15,937 nt of DNA from Chlamydiota bacterium (GCA_011065225.1 JAAKFC010000013.1:1-15937), one strand, 5' to 3'. Counted from the first letter of the stretch, positions 7,401-13,988 are shown. Numbers and translations are program-made. The notes: generated by a model not told the origin, from the sequence alone.

Positions 7401-8971
7401 CTGAGAAAAACGTTAGCCCAGAACTCGGCGCAAGAGAGCGCAATTTTGGTATTCTTGCCACCGTCATTGCCCTTATCCTCGTTGTCCTCTGTATGGTCGC
7501 TTACTACCGCTTCGGAGGTTTTATTGCTTCCATTGCCGTTGTGGTCAACTTACTAATTATGTGGGCAACACTACAAAATCTTGGCGCAACTTTGACTCTC
7601 GCTACCATTGCGGGTGGGATTCTCACCCTTGGAATGGCCGTCGACGCCAATGTTCTCGTTTTCGAGCGGATTCGGGAAGAATTCGCGATATCAGGACGCA
7701 TTGCCACAGCTGTTCATTCAGGATATCGCAAAGCTTTTTCCGCTATTTTGGACTCCAACGTAACCACCATCATTGCTGCCCTGGTCTTGCTGCAATTTAA
7801 TTCCGGCCCTATCAAAGGCTTTGCCCTCACTCTTATTATCGGGATTGCTTCTTCCATGTTCACGGCACTCTTCATGACCCGCTATTTCTTTACTGGATGG
7901 GTGAAAAATCCAAAAAACACCAAACTCAACATGTCGCAGCTCATCAAAGCGAGCAAATTCAACTTCATGAAATACTCCAAAGTCGCCTTCCTCGCTTCCA
8001 CCATCCTCGTTTTGCTAGGTGGATATCTCTTCATACAACAAAGAAATACCATCATGGGTATGGATTTTACTGGAGGATATTCTCTCAACTTAGAAATAAA
8101 CCCAAAAGCAGATACAGATTATCGCGTTGTGGTTGAAAAAGCTCTCTCAACAGCAGGAGCTAGCCCGCAGGATTTCCAAGTGCGTCAGCTCACACCAGGA
8201 AATCACATCCGCCTCTTTTTAGGAAAAGGAATGCAACAAGAAGGCAAGCCCTTCTTCCAAATGCCTCTGCAAAATGATTTGCAAGAAAGCGCCTTTGACT
8301 ACGAGAACAATCCTCGCGTTGAGTGGGTTGTGGATAGCCTTCAAAAAGCAGGCGTACTCCTATCCCCCGATAGCTTACACACCTTAGATCAGAATTGGAA
8401 TGAAATCAGTGGACAACTCTCTGATTCGATGCGCAATAGTGCACTTACGGGCCTTGCTCTTGCCATCTTCTGTATTCTCATTTACATCACTATCCGCTTT
8501 GAATTCAAATATGCCATCTCAGCCACCCTTTGCCTTGCCCATGATGTCGCCATCACCCTTGCTGTCCTTGCCATCCTCAGCTTCCTTGGCCTCCCCATGC
8601 AAATCGATCTCAATACTGTTGCCGCGCTTATGGCCATCGTCGGATATTCTCTCAATGATACAATCATCATCTTTGACAGAATTCGAGAAGATATCCGCCT
8701 GATGCGCAAATCTTCTTTCATAGAAATCATCAATCATGCATTAAATGTAACTTTGAGCCGCACAGTTATGACCTCTTGCACCACCATGCTCGTTTTACTC
8801 CCGCTCATCCTTCTCGGTGGTAGCACGATTTTTGCGTTCTCCTTGGTCATGGTCATCGGTGTTGTTTTTGGGACCTTATCGTCGCTCTTTATTGCCGCGC
8901 CAATGCTCAACTTCTTCCATGCACGCGCAGCAGCTAAGGAAAAAACAACACCACAAATAGTGCGGCAATAA
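4403..8971 (+). CDS. secDF: Fused protein-export membrane protein SecD-SecF
   Basis: SecDF uses the proton gradient to help the SecYEG translocon pull proteins across the inner membrane. In this 1522-residue chain an N-terminal membrane segment (about residues 9-28) is followed by roughly 640 residues predicted to lie outside the membrane. Only then does the normal SecD core start: GLDLSGG at 678-684, membrane segments from about 1013 to 1168, and GMAVDANVLVFERIREE with Asp1081. The SecF half follows with its first membrane segment at about 1190-1213, GMDFTGG at 1219-1225, a second cluster of segments from about 1346, and GYSLNDTIIIFDRIRED with Asp1419. In ordinary SecD proteins the first motif comes soon after the first membrane segment, so the extra region is an insertion; it includes a probable coiled coil at about 258-313. 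From memory, chlamydial SecDF is similarly long. The RBS is AGGAA, four bases before the ATG. Confidence 0.95.
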   Translation: MEKRKRWQQLIILGVLFLTVYNILPTVFFYSKQLKNPIHKEAASKISFNIMDRVNQLEDEVESWLASFCKALHLKPNGILLDSENPQHISVTFKNTEDANTFRKALPRAGSLISFVPSQLSLYDTGDISSKTVIVQRKIPLHFAPSQKEKFFQFSEKYTANGSPTPLYRALIFDRALQLGMAIGGPSENAGLVQAAITKESGQEKVDLTLRISQNLLSFVKAFGENDAAAKRMFASFSQIDTPKRDTFIQNFIQTVVQTKDQLKLERISLQSEAQSLQAKGDFLETTKKQRLEQLLTQEKTLEDAEGLLKKHKLAFAAGHAPWTYESLSTRLDESFVITEEKGKKLQTLFFEDRNPYIKALTINWGNETIEFDLFSDLISLKEKMQAQGKQFLKDQVDQFIYNEIAYNSRLSGEQIKPHGNHFLVKLNKLEGSNSFLTLRLSEIAAARADEIHQSLSNHWNPRHADLKREAFPIWDYATYQQLPAHERKLGLLVYAPACQAETPKHGLHNNSIYVIAKGLDKILQKIQATSNSEDSKQFFKDFNALKVLLQQNGMFGYPGSTLATSDLTGHFVFEAEDFYLPVLSATREDFSVNGTKRFAVLEFTNVLQRLLTQNKIENHIHEDLLKWRDDYHAAQLGLSGANAYDVPKPTKNALWSNFKLSCKKYFRGDERKVLHWGLDLSGGKTVQIELRDQNNRQVTSDEEINQGINELYERVNKMGVSEVSIRREGNLITLDFPGSQELSANELIKASTMYFHLVNEKFNENNPSLAEASNQFLQDIWNEAVVTGCKTAEEINQIAWRHMHGDCFDPDVLQPRSEAARTLYENGLRLASSQDHTGSNLFNDAISMIALQRGEDFTEWRGKTHPLEIVFRNFAVEGANLKNVQAGYDTTKGNFLNFEIKGKETLKTGEKIHPRDDLFAWTSQFSKDKISGTPNASFSGGEGWRMAVLLNGSIITSPTLNFPIKEGGVIEGSFTQREVDQLEADLKAGSLSFTPRILSEKNVSPELGARERNFGILATVIALILVVLCMVAYYRFGGFIASIAVVVNLLIMWATLQNLGATLTLATIAGGILTLGMAVDANVLVFERIREEFAISGRIATAVHSGYRKAFSAILDSNVTTIIAALVLLQFNSGPIKGFALTLIIGIASSMFTALFMTRYFFTGWVKNPKNTKLNMSQLIKASKFNFMKYSKVAFLASTILVLLGGYLFIQQRNTIMGMDFTGGYSLNLEINPKADTDYRVVVEKALSTAGASPQDFQVRQLTPGNHIRLFLGKGMQQEGKPFFQMPLQNDLQESAFDYENNPRVEWVVDSLQKAGVLLSPDSLHTLDQNWNEISGQLSDSMRNSALTGLALAIFCILIYITIRFEFKYAISATLCLAHDVAITLAVLAILSFLGLPMQIDLNTVAALMAIVGYSLNDTIIIFDRIREDIRLMRKSSFIEIINHALNVTLSRTVMTSCTTMLVLLPLILLGGSTIFAFSLVMVIGVVFGTLSSLFIAAPMLNFFHARAAAKEKTTPQIVRQ

Positions 8972-9096
8972 AAAAAAATTTATAAACAAAAGAAGAAATC
9001 ACCATTGCAAAATAACAAAAATGCTATCGCCTATTTCTACCATTTTGCGATATTGACACCGACGCGCAACGGGATTTTTTCAAGGTATAATAAACC
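8972..9096 (+). other. secDF-recJ spacer with an inverted repeat and a -10-like box
   Basis: This 125-base AT-rich gap has an inverted repeat, ATTGCAAAAT at 9004-9013 against ATTTTGCGAT at 9042-9051 (9 of 10 pair, the tenth as G-U in RNA), with a 28-base loop. No T-run follows, so it is not a convincing terminator. TATAAT at 9086-9091 matches the -10 consensus exactly but lies only five bases before the recJ ATG, and the nearest TTGACA (9053-9058) is 27 bases upstream of it, too far for a standard promoter. AAGG at 9082-9085 is a weak and rather distant ribosome binding site for recJ. The recJ gene may be read through from secDF. Confidence 0.35.
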
Positions 9097-10842
9097 ATGC
9101 AGCCAACAACAACGCAGGAAGATGGGTCCCTATGGATATATCCGCAGGTAGATTCCGCATGGAATCAAAAGATAATCGATGAGCTAAGTATTCACCCTGT
9201 TACTGCACAGGTGCTTGTTTCGCGTGGTTTTACCAATTTCGATCAAATCCACGATTATCTCTATGCAAAACTCCCCAATCTTCTCGATCCCAATCTTTTT
9301 CCCGAAATGGACAAGGCGGTCGAACGGGTACTTCTTGCACTCAAAAATAAAGAAACTATTCTCATTTATGGAGACAATGATGTAGATGGAATTACTGGAG
9401 CAACCCTTCTAACAGAATTTCTCAACTATGTAGGTTGCAAAACCCTCTTCTATATTCCCAATCGAACATCCCTCAATAAAAGTCTCATGCTAGATGCTTT
9501 GGATTATGCTTCAAGCCATGAATGTACCCTCCTAATCACCGTCGACTGTGGGATTACAGCAGCAGCAGAGATTGGTAAAGCCGTTAAAAAAGGAATAGAC
9601 GTTATTGTCACCGACCACCATGAACCCACAGATCAACTCCCCCATTGCGTCGCAACACTCAACCCCAAATTAAAGGGAAGCACCTATCCAAACCGCGATT
9701 TAACAGGCGTCGGCGTTGCCTTTAAGCTTGCCCATGGGATCACTAACACTTTGATCACCAATGGGGAAATGAGTCCGAGCAAAATCGATTTGAAGCGCTA
9801 TCTCGATCTCGTCGCCTTAGGCACCATCGCCGATATGGGATCGCTGCTCGGTGAAAATCGCATTCTCGTCCGCTACGGCTTGCGCCAAATGCGCCTTGGC
9901 AAGCGGATTGGCCTTACCAAACTCTTCACCGTTTGTGAAGTAGACCCTTCCGATGTGACCACCATTATTATCGCATCAAAACTAGCCCCCCGTCTCAACA
10001 GCTTGGGGCGCATTGCCGATCCCAACAAAGGAGTAGAACTCCTCCTCAATGAAGACCCTGATCAGGCAGAAATTTTGGCTAAAGAGCTCGATCTCAACAA
10101 TATTGAAAGACAAAAAATCGAGAGAAAAGATTCTGAAGATGTAGAAGCCTATATCGAAAAAAACCCTCAGATCTTCAAACACCGAGCCATTCTCCTCTAT
10201 TCAACCAAATGGCACCCCGGCATCATTCCCATTATTACTGCTCGTATTGCCAAACAATACAACCGCCCCACCCTCATCATAGCAATCGAAAACGGCCTTG
10301 GCAAAGGATCCATCCGAACAATCCCCGAATTTCCCATTCTGCCCATTCTTCGAGAAAACGCCGATCTTCTAGAAAATTTTGGCGGACATGACTATGCCGC
10401 AGGTCTCACAATCAAACATGAAAATATCGAGCGTTTTCGTGAGCGTTTCATCGCCAGTGCTGACAAAAAACTCGCCGAGCAAGATATCCAATCCAAGCTG
10501 CAACTCGATGCTAAGATCGATTTTGGGGAACTCACCTTCGACTTCATGGAGTCACTCAATCTGCTGGAACCCTTTGGAAATGAAAACCCCCCGCCCATCT
10601 TCTATGCCGATGCGCATCAGGCCTGGCCTCCCAAAATTGTGGGTAAAGACCATCTCAAATTCTACCTCAAACAAAATGAGCGGATGGTTGAGGGCATTGC
10701 CTTTAATATGGCAGCTCGCCGCCCTCCGCTTCTTAGGAAAAATCTCCTCCTGCGCGTGGCCTTCACCCCGCAAATCAACACCTTCCTCAACAAATCAAGC
10801 ATTCAATTGCAGATCCGCGACTTCAAAATCCTGGAAGACTGA
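9097..10842 (+). CDS. recJ: Single-stranded-DNA-specific 5'-3' exonuclease RecJ
   Basis: RecJ degrades single-stranded DNA 5' to 3' in recombination and mismatch or base-excision repair. The 581-residue protein has the DHH phosphoesterase motifs in order: GDNDVDG at 92-98, VDCG at 149-152, and TDHHEP with the DHH triad at 173-175. GTIADMG follows, and the DHHA1 substrate-binding part carries GGHDYAAG at 429-436. The C-terminal region (residues about 465-581) resembles the RecJ OB domain. Motif I usually reads GDYDADG; here Asn and Val replace Tyr and Ala, but all acidic metal ligands are kept, so activity is expected. It follows secDF in the same direction after 125 bases. Its last 20 bases overlap the end of the oppositely directed pepF. 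Confidence 0.95.
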   Translation: MQPTTTQEDGSLWIYPQVDSAWNQKIIDELSIHPVTAQVLVSRGFTNFDQIHDYLYAKLPNLLDPNLFPEMDKAVERVLLALKNKETILIYGDNDVDGITGATLLTEFLNYVGCKTLFYIPNRTSLNKSLMLDALDYASSHECTLLITVDCGITAAAEIGKAVKKGIDVIVTDHHEPTDQLPHCVATLNPKLKGSTYPNRDLTGVGVAFKLAHGITNTLITNGEMSPSKIDLKRYLDLVALGTIADMGSLLGENRILVRYGLRQMRLGKRIGLTKLFTVCEVDPSDVTTIIIASKLAPRLNSLGRIADPNKGVELLLNEDPDQAEILAKELDLNNIERQKIERKDSEDVEAYIEKNPQIFKHRAILLYSTKWHPGIIPIITARIAKQYNRPTLIIAIENGLGKGSIRTIPEFPILPILRENADLLENFGGHDYAAGLTIKHENIERFRERFIASADKKLAEQDIQSKLQLDAKIDFGELTFDFMESLNLLEPFGNENPPPIFYADAHQAWPPKIVGKDHLKFYLKQNERMVEGIAFNMAARRPPLLRKNLLLRVAFTPQINTFLNKSSIQLQIRDFKILED

Positions 10843-12511
10843 TGAAAGTTTCAATATCTTGAACTAAAATAGAAAGAGAATCCCTCCAAAAATCAGGCTT
10901 TGTCAGATCGACACCCAGATGTTTCTGCGCTAATTCCTCTACTTGCATTTGCGCCGTATCTTCTAAAAAGGCATCGAACTTTTCTCCAAAGCCCTCCTCT
11001 TTCGCATGAGCATAAAGACCAGTGCTCATCAAATACCCGAACGTGTAGGGAAAATTGTAAAATGGAAAATGCGTGTAGTAAAAGTGCATTTTTGACGCCC
11101 AGAAATAGGGATCCCAATCAGCTAGTGCATCACAGTAGGCCTCTTTTTGCGAAGAGACCATAAGCGCGCATAGTCTCTTTACAGAGACAAATCCCTCTTT
11201 TCTTTCGGCATAAAACGCCTTTTCAAATAGAAGCCGCGCATGCAGATTCATGAAATACGTCACACTGCGCTGCAGCTTGTCATCGAGCAGTTGCAGCCGC
11301 TCTTTATCATTTTTCGCCCCTTGAATCGCTTGATCAATGACAACCATCTCCCCAAAAGTCGATGCTGTTTCTGCCACATTCATTTGCGCCTGCTGATGGA
11401 AGAAAGGCAAGTGCTCAACACAAGTATTATGATAGGCATGTCCTAGTTCATGTGCCAAGGTAGCCACATTGATGGGCGTTCCCTTATAGGTCATAAAAAT
11501 CCGACTCTCACGAGATTTTGGAAGAGAAACGCAGAATCCACCCGCTGCTTTTCCTGGGCGATCCTCAGCCTCTACCCACATATTCTCAAGAGCTCTTTTC
11601 GCAAAAGCCGCCTTCCTTGGATGAAACTTTCCAAACTGCTCCAAAATAGTCTCACAAGCCTGCTCCCAGCTCACCTCATCCATTTCGCTTATCGGCGCTT
11701 CCACATCCACCCACGAGAGCTTTTCCACGCCAAGAATTTGTGCTTTTTTCTGCAGATAGCGCAAGAAAGCCGGTTTTGCCTCCTCAATAGCACCCCACAT
11801 CGCATCCATTGTAGCTGGCTGCATCCGATTCAAGAAAAGAGGTTCTGACAGAATATCATCCCAACCCCTCGCAGCATAGACCTTCAACCGAAAACCACCG
11901 ATGTGATTGAGCACCTGTGCTAAAAAGTCAGATGCTTCTTTCCAAGCCTCTTCCCATTCATGAAAAGCCAAAAGTCGCTTTTCTCGATTGGCATCCGAAA
12001 GAGCATTATAAGCTTGTCCAATAGAAAGCCCTTCTTTCCCGACCTTTATCTTTCCCGTGAACGTCTGATAGAGAGACCAAAAGCTATGATAGCCATCTGC
12101 GGAAAGAGCATTGATCAGCTCTTCTTGCTCGGTAGAACTCTTTTTCCCTGCCCACTCTCGCATCTCCTCAAGATAGAAACTGATATCCTTCAAGTCTCCA
12201 ATAAGCCCTTTAAAATCAGACTCTTCCATCTTCGCCAATCGATTGCCAAGGGCAAACAAAGCTCCTTCATAATTGGCCAAAAGTTCCGATATTGCGCCAT
12301 TCTTCTTATGGGCATTTTGATCAGAGGGATTTTGCGCAATCAAGCATTCGACATAGGACTCGAGTTGCTTCAATACCTTGCCCGCTTCCTGCACCTGAAG
12401 GACAGTTTCCTTAATCCTTTCAGGGCGTACTAAAAGGCCCTTCACCTCTTGCACATCCTTCTCAAAAGCCTCATCCGAAGAATAAACCGTATCTAAACTC
12501 CACGTACTCAT
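10823..12511 (-). CDS. pepF: Oligoendopeptidase F (M3 family zinc metallopeptidase)
   Basis: This cytosolic zinc peptidase cleaves medium-length oligopeptides. The 562-residue protein carries the zinc motif HELGH at 354-358, with the third ligand probably Glu381 in the downstream block NVAETASTFGE, 27 residues after the first His, as the M3 family requires. The N-terminal half (residues 1 to about 200) is the helical oligopeptidase-F N domain, and conserved aromatic patches continue to the C-terminus (FYNFPYTFGYL). The length fits the 550-610 usual for the family. The start is the first ATG; no good Shine-Dalgarno precedes it, and a 142-bp palindrome begins 10 bases upstream. The 3' end overlaps recJ by 20 bases on the opposite strand. 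In C. trachomatis pepF lies elsewhere, as I recall, so its place between recJ and euo is a lineage-specific arrangement. Confidence 0.94.
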   Translation of the reverse strand: MSTWSLDTVYSSDEAFEKDVQEVKGLLVRPERIKETVLQVQEAGKVLKQLESYVECLIAQNPSDQNAHKKNGAISELLANYEGALFALGNRLAKMEESDFKGLIGDLKDISFYLEEMREWAGKKSSTEQEELINALSADGYHSFWSLYQTFTGKIKVGKEGLSIGQAYNALSDANREKRLLAFHEWEEAWKEASDFLAQVLNHIGGFRLKVYAARGWDDILSEPLFLNRMQPATMDAMWGAIEEAKPAFLRYLQKKAQILGVEKLSWVDVEAPISEMDEVSWEQACETILEQFGKFHPRKAAFAKRALENMWVEAEDRPGKAAGGFCVSLPKSRESRIFMTYKGTPINVATLAHELGHAYHNTCVEHLPFFHQQAQMNVAETASTFGEMVVIDQAIQGAKNDKERLQLLDDKLQRSVTYFMNLHARLLFEKAFYAERKEGFVSVKRLCALMVSSQKEAYCDALADWDPYFWASKMHFYYTHFPFYNFPYTFGYLMSTGLYAHAKEEGFGEKFDAFLEDTAQMQVEELAQKHLGVDLTKPDFWRDSLSILVQDIETFISLPGF

Positions 12512-12521
12512 GAGACTATTT

Positions 12522-12663
12522 CACTATTTGAAGAATTTGATTTTTCAAAGGATTTTTTTTCAGATTTTTGATTCACTTCGCAGAACATACTTGGTAAAGT
12601 AGGCCAAGAAGTGAAGCAGGAAGATGGATAAAAAGACTCAAAAAGCATGTTTTTCAAATAGTG
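12522..12663. repeat. 142-bp imperfect palindrome upstream of pepF
   Basis: The outer arms are a perfect 11-bp inverted repeat, CACTATTTGAA at 12522-12532 against TTCAAATAGTG at 12653-12663. Partial pairing continues inward through T-rich sequence to a perfect inner arm, TTCACTTC (12572-12579) against GAAGTGAA (12608-12615), and then CTTGG/CCAAG at 12590-12594 and 12604-12608. Aligning one arm to the reverse complement of the other needs only a two-base gap over about 58 positions. Unlike the copies at 4119 and 13815, its ends do not read TATACACATC, so if it is a transposable remnant it belongs to another family. It sits 10 bases before the pepF ATG and would form a long hairpin in any transcript reading through it. 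Confidence 0.6.
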
Positions 12664-12901
12664 GGATAGCCTCATAGAGCTAAAGAGTACTCCATGCAGT
12701 CATAAATGGCAAAATATTGTTAAGGAGATGCTGAATAACTGCTTTCCGATTTATCTTGGCACTAGGCCAGGAATTGAGTTGAGACAGGAACCGTTTTCGC
12801 ATGGAAACTTTAATTGGGAACAATGGTTCCCAGCCTCTGCTTTCCGATTTAATCTCTATCTAGATTGGTGCAGATTTTCTTTGAGATTTTTTCTCAAGTG
12901 A
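12662..12901 (+). other. Gene-free stretch with an 80-codon open frame and a 15-bp direct repeat; possible gene remnant
   Basis: No recognised gene lies here. One plus-strand frame is open from just after a TAG at 12659-12661 to TGA at 12899-12901. Its first ATG is at 12728, with AAGGAG immediately before it (too close for normal initiation), giving at most 57 residues. The translation is rich in aromatic residues (FNWEQWFPASAFRFNLYLDW) and resembles no family I know. A short frame starting at ATG 12624 (MDKKTQKACFSN) could have joined it before a one-base shift, so a decayed gene is possible. The 15-mer CTGCTTTCCGATTTA occurs at 12739-12753 and again at 12837-12851, the second copy inside the next palindrome. 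A compact hairpin, TGGGAAC/GTTCCCA, lies at 12815-12832. Confidence 0.25.
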
Positions 12902-12997
12902 CGAAGGGAATATACAAAGTATATTTCCGAGGAGTGCGAGAGAAAAGATCTGGAAAAGATGCTCCAAGATAGATGAGAGAAAAGCGGAAAGTAGAGG
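12834..12997. repeat. 164-bp imperfect palindrome downstream of euo
   Basis: CCTCTGCTTTCCGATTT at 12834-12850 pairs with AAAGCGGAAAGTAGAGG at 12981-12997 at 15 of 17 positions. The match continues inward with small gaps (ATCTA..TTGG..GCA..TTTTC against its partner) for about 80 bases per arm. It reaches a central hairpin of GGAATATAC and GTATATTTCC around a three-base loop near 12917. Overall the arms match at very roughly 70 percent by eye. Its length is close to that of the 163-bp elements, but the end sequences differ. It lies between pepF and the euo terminator, just beyond the terminator's U tract. It may be a decayed palindromic element or the gene for a structured RNA; the sequence alone does not decide. 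Confidence 0.6.
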
Positions 12998-12998
12998 C

Positions 12999-13033
12999 AA
13001 AAAAAATCGGGCTTGGGGGAAACACAAGCCCGA
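12999..13033 (-). terminator. Rho-independent terminator of euo
   Basis: Read on the minus strand, a perfect 9-bp stem (TCGGGCTTG pairing with CAAGCCCGA) encloses a 9-base loop and is followed at once by a run of eight U residues (plus-strand A tract 12999-13006). It lies 29 bases beyond the euo stop codon and so ends the euo transcript before the palindromic region. It is the clearest terminator in the window. Confidence 0.9.
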
Positions 13034-13062
13034 CTTAGAAAATTTAACCAATAGCTATACGC

Positions 13063-13545
13063 TTAGATGACTTTTGAATCTTCTAATTGCTGCTTAAGGT
13101 AATTTTCTTTGTAACCGTTGATGTCGTCGACGTGGATGACCCACGCAGCACCTTTACGAGATGCTTTTAGAAGTCCTACGCGTGTTGCGTAATAGATTTT
13201 CTGAGAGGGAACTCCAAGCAGTTTTGCCGCTTGGTTCACAGAATAGTAACCCTTCCTGTTGTCGAAGAGTAGCTCTCCTTCATACATCGACTTTGTTCTA
13301 GAATATTTCTGGCGTCGATATTCTTCCAGATCAGCTAGGTCAATTGTCCAACGAGTGGTATGCTTCGTTGCCTTTAGTTTGTTTTGCTTGATTGCAACAT
13401 AAATCGCTTGTCTCGTTACATTATTGATTCTTGCCGCTTCTGTAATCGAAACTAGTTTTTTTCCTTGATGAGATGGTGCGGGCATCTCTTCAGTTTTTTG
13501 ATCATTGCTAGCAGTATGTAGATTCTGCCTAAATTCTTGATCCAT
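13063..13545 (-). CDS. euo: EUO, chlamydial early DNA-binding transcriptional regulator
   Basis: EUO is a Chlamydiota-specific regulator, expressed early in Chlamydia and reported to repress late developmental genes. The 160-residue protein contains two consecutive excisionase/MerR-like winged-helix units. Unit one (residues about 33-77) has ITEAARINNVTRQAIYVAIK and an RWTIDLADLEEYRR wing. Unit two (about 101-146) has SVNQAAKLLGVPSQKIYYAT and an AWVIHVDDINGYKE wing. The two align with each other, so the protein looks like an internal duplication. I chose ATG 13545 because GGAGG lies eight bases before it; a TTG at 13560 would add five residues but overlaps that ribosome binding site. Residues 1-30 are polar and probably disordered. 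It is divergent from tsp across a long AT-rich spacer and has its own terminator. The assignment rests on recognising the sequence and on its position near recJ and secDF. Confidence 0.9.
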   Translation of the reverse strand: MDQEFRQNLHTASNDQKTEEMPAPSHQGKKLVSITEAARINNVTRQAIYVAIKQNKLKATKHTTRWTIDLADLEEYRRQKYSRTKSMYEGELLFDNRKGYYSVNQAAKLLGVPSQKIYYATRVGLLKASRKGAAWVIHVDDINGYKENYLKQQLEDSKVI

Positions 13546-13553
13546 TTTTATAT

Positions 13554-13558
13554 CCTCC
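13554..13558 (-). promoter_or_regulatory. Strong Shine-Dalgarno of euo (decides the start)
   Basis: GGAGG on the minus strand lies eight bases before ATG 13545-13543. It is the best ribosome binding site in the window. Its position excludes the TTG at 13560 as the natural start, since that codon would lie upstream of, and partly overlap, the site. Confidence 0.8.
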
Positions 13559-13814
13559 AAACTTACAGTTGGTTGAGAATGGTTGGTTTACGGACCTTAA
13601 CATCCTCTGTTTTTTATATTATTCTTGTCCTTAAATAGAATATTATTTTCTCATAAATTAGAATTGAAATCAACCCCTAATTTTAAGTTTTTGCAACTCT
13701 TATATTTAGATGAAAATTGATCAAAAAATTGCTATTCTATATTCCTATCTTATTGATTATTAGGAGCTTATTAAAACAAGGAAGAAATATTTTTTTCATA
13801 GCCACAAAGATTTT
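13559..13814. promoter_or_regulatory. AT-rich divergent control region between euo and tsp, with a dyad
   Basis: No gene is supported here. The stretch is much richer in A and T than the flanking genes. An imperfect inverted repeat, ATATTATTCT at 13616-13625 against AGAATATTAT at 13637-13646 (8 of 10 match), lies about 70-100 bases upstream of the euo start, where an operator or promoter would be expected. From memory, EUO recognises AT-rich DNA, so autoregulation is conceivable. TTGATCAA near 13718 is an 8-bp palindrome. Several -10-like boxes exist on both strands, but I found no -35/-10 pair with convincing spacing. The open frame running from a TTG at 13717 into the repeat is not a credible gene. 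Confidence 0.35.
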
Positions 13815-13977
13815 TATACACATCCCAGTTAAAGAATTGGAATTTTGGCAAGGAGACCCTCAAATTTTCCGTCTGCTACGAGCTTCACTGTTCATAGACA
13901 CGGAGCGAGAAAAAGAAGGAAAATTTGAGGAATAGCCGACGCCGTCAAAAACCAACTCTTGAACTGGGATGTGTATA
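13815..13977. repeat. 163-bp palindromic MITE-like repeat, copy 2
   Basis: This copy has the same length as the one at 4119-4281 and the same ends, TATACACATC and GATGTGTATA. The terminal inverted repeat is better preserved here, 24 of 26 positions, differing only within AAAGAATTGG against CAAGAGTTGG. A second perfect inner arm, CCTCAAATTTTCC at 13859-13871, pairs with GGAAAATTTGAGG around 13918-13930. Compared with copy 1, about the first 36 bases (through AATTTTG.CAA), the central GAGCG and the last 28 bases are alike, while the rest has diverged although the length is unchanged. It ends 31 bases before the tsp ATG, much as copy 1 ends 34 bases before purA. Confidence 0.85.
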
Positions 13978-13988
13978 TCTAGTATGCT
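13959..13988 (+). promoter_or_regulatory. Possible tsp promoter overlapping the repeat end
   Basis: TTGAAC at 13959-13964 and TATGCT at 13983-13988 are separated by 18 bases and each match the sigma-70-type consensus at four of six positions. Transcription would start close to 13995 and leave a very short leader containing AAGGA (13996-14000), the ribosome binding site eight bases before the tsp ATG. The -35 box and half the spacer lie inside the palindromic repeat, which would mean that the repeat helped build this promoter. The match is modest. Confidence 0.22.

Noticed and set aside
9053..9091. TTGACA and TATAAT in front of recJ as a perfect-looking promoter
   Set aside because: The boxes are 27 bases apart rather than about 17, and the -10 box is five bases from the start codon.
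11960..12433. 157-codon plus-strand open frame opposite pepF
   Set aside because: It is antisense to a clear M3 peptidase and has no recognisable domain.
12834..12997. A known structured RNA (tmRNA, RNase P RNA, 6S RNA) in the euo-pepF gap
   Set aside because: I could not find the conserved core sequences of any of these; the structure is a simple long palindrome.
12860..13051. 63-codon minus-strand frame between pepF and euo
   Set aside because: It starts beyond the euo stop and crosses the terminator and the palindrome; the composition reflects those structures.
13546..13560. TTG at 13560 as the euo start, giving 165 residues
   Set aside because: GGAGG lies just downstream of that codon and is ideally placed for ATG 13545.
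13717..13935. 72-codon plus-strand frame upstream of tsp
   Set aside because: It starts at TTG, lacks a ribosome binding site, and its second half is the palindromic repeat.
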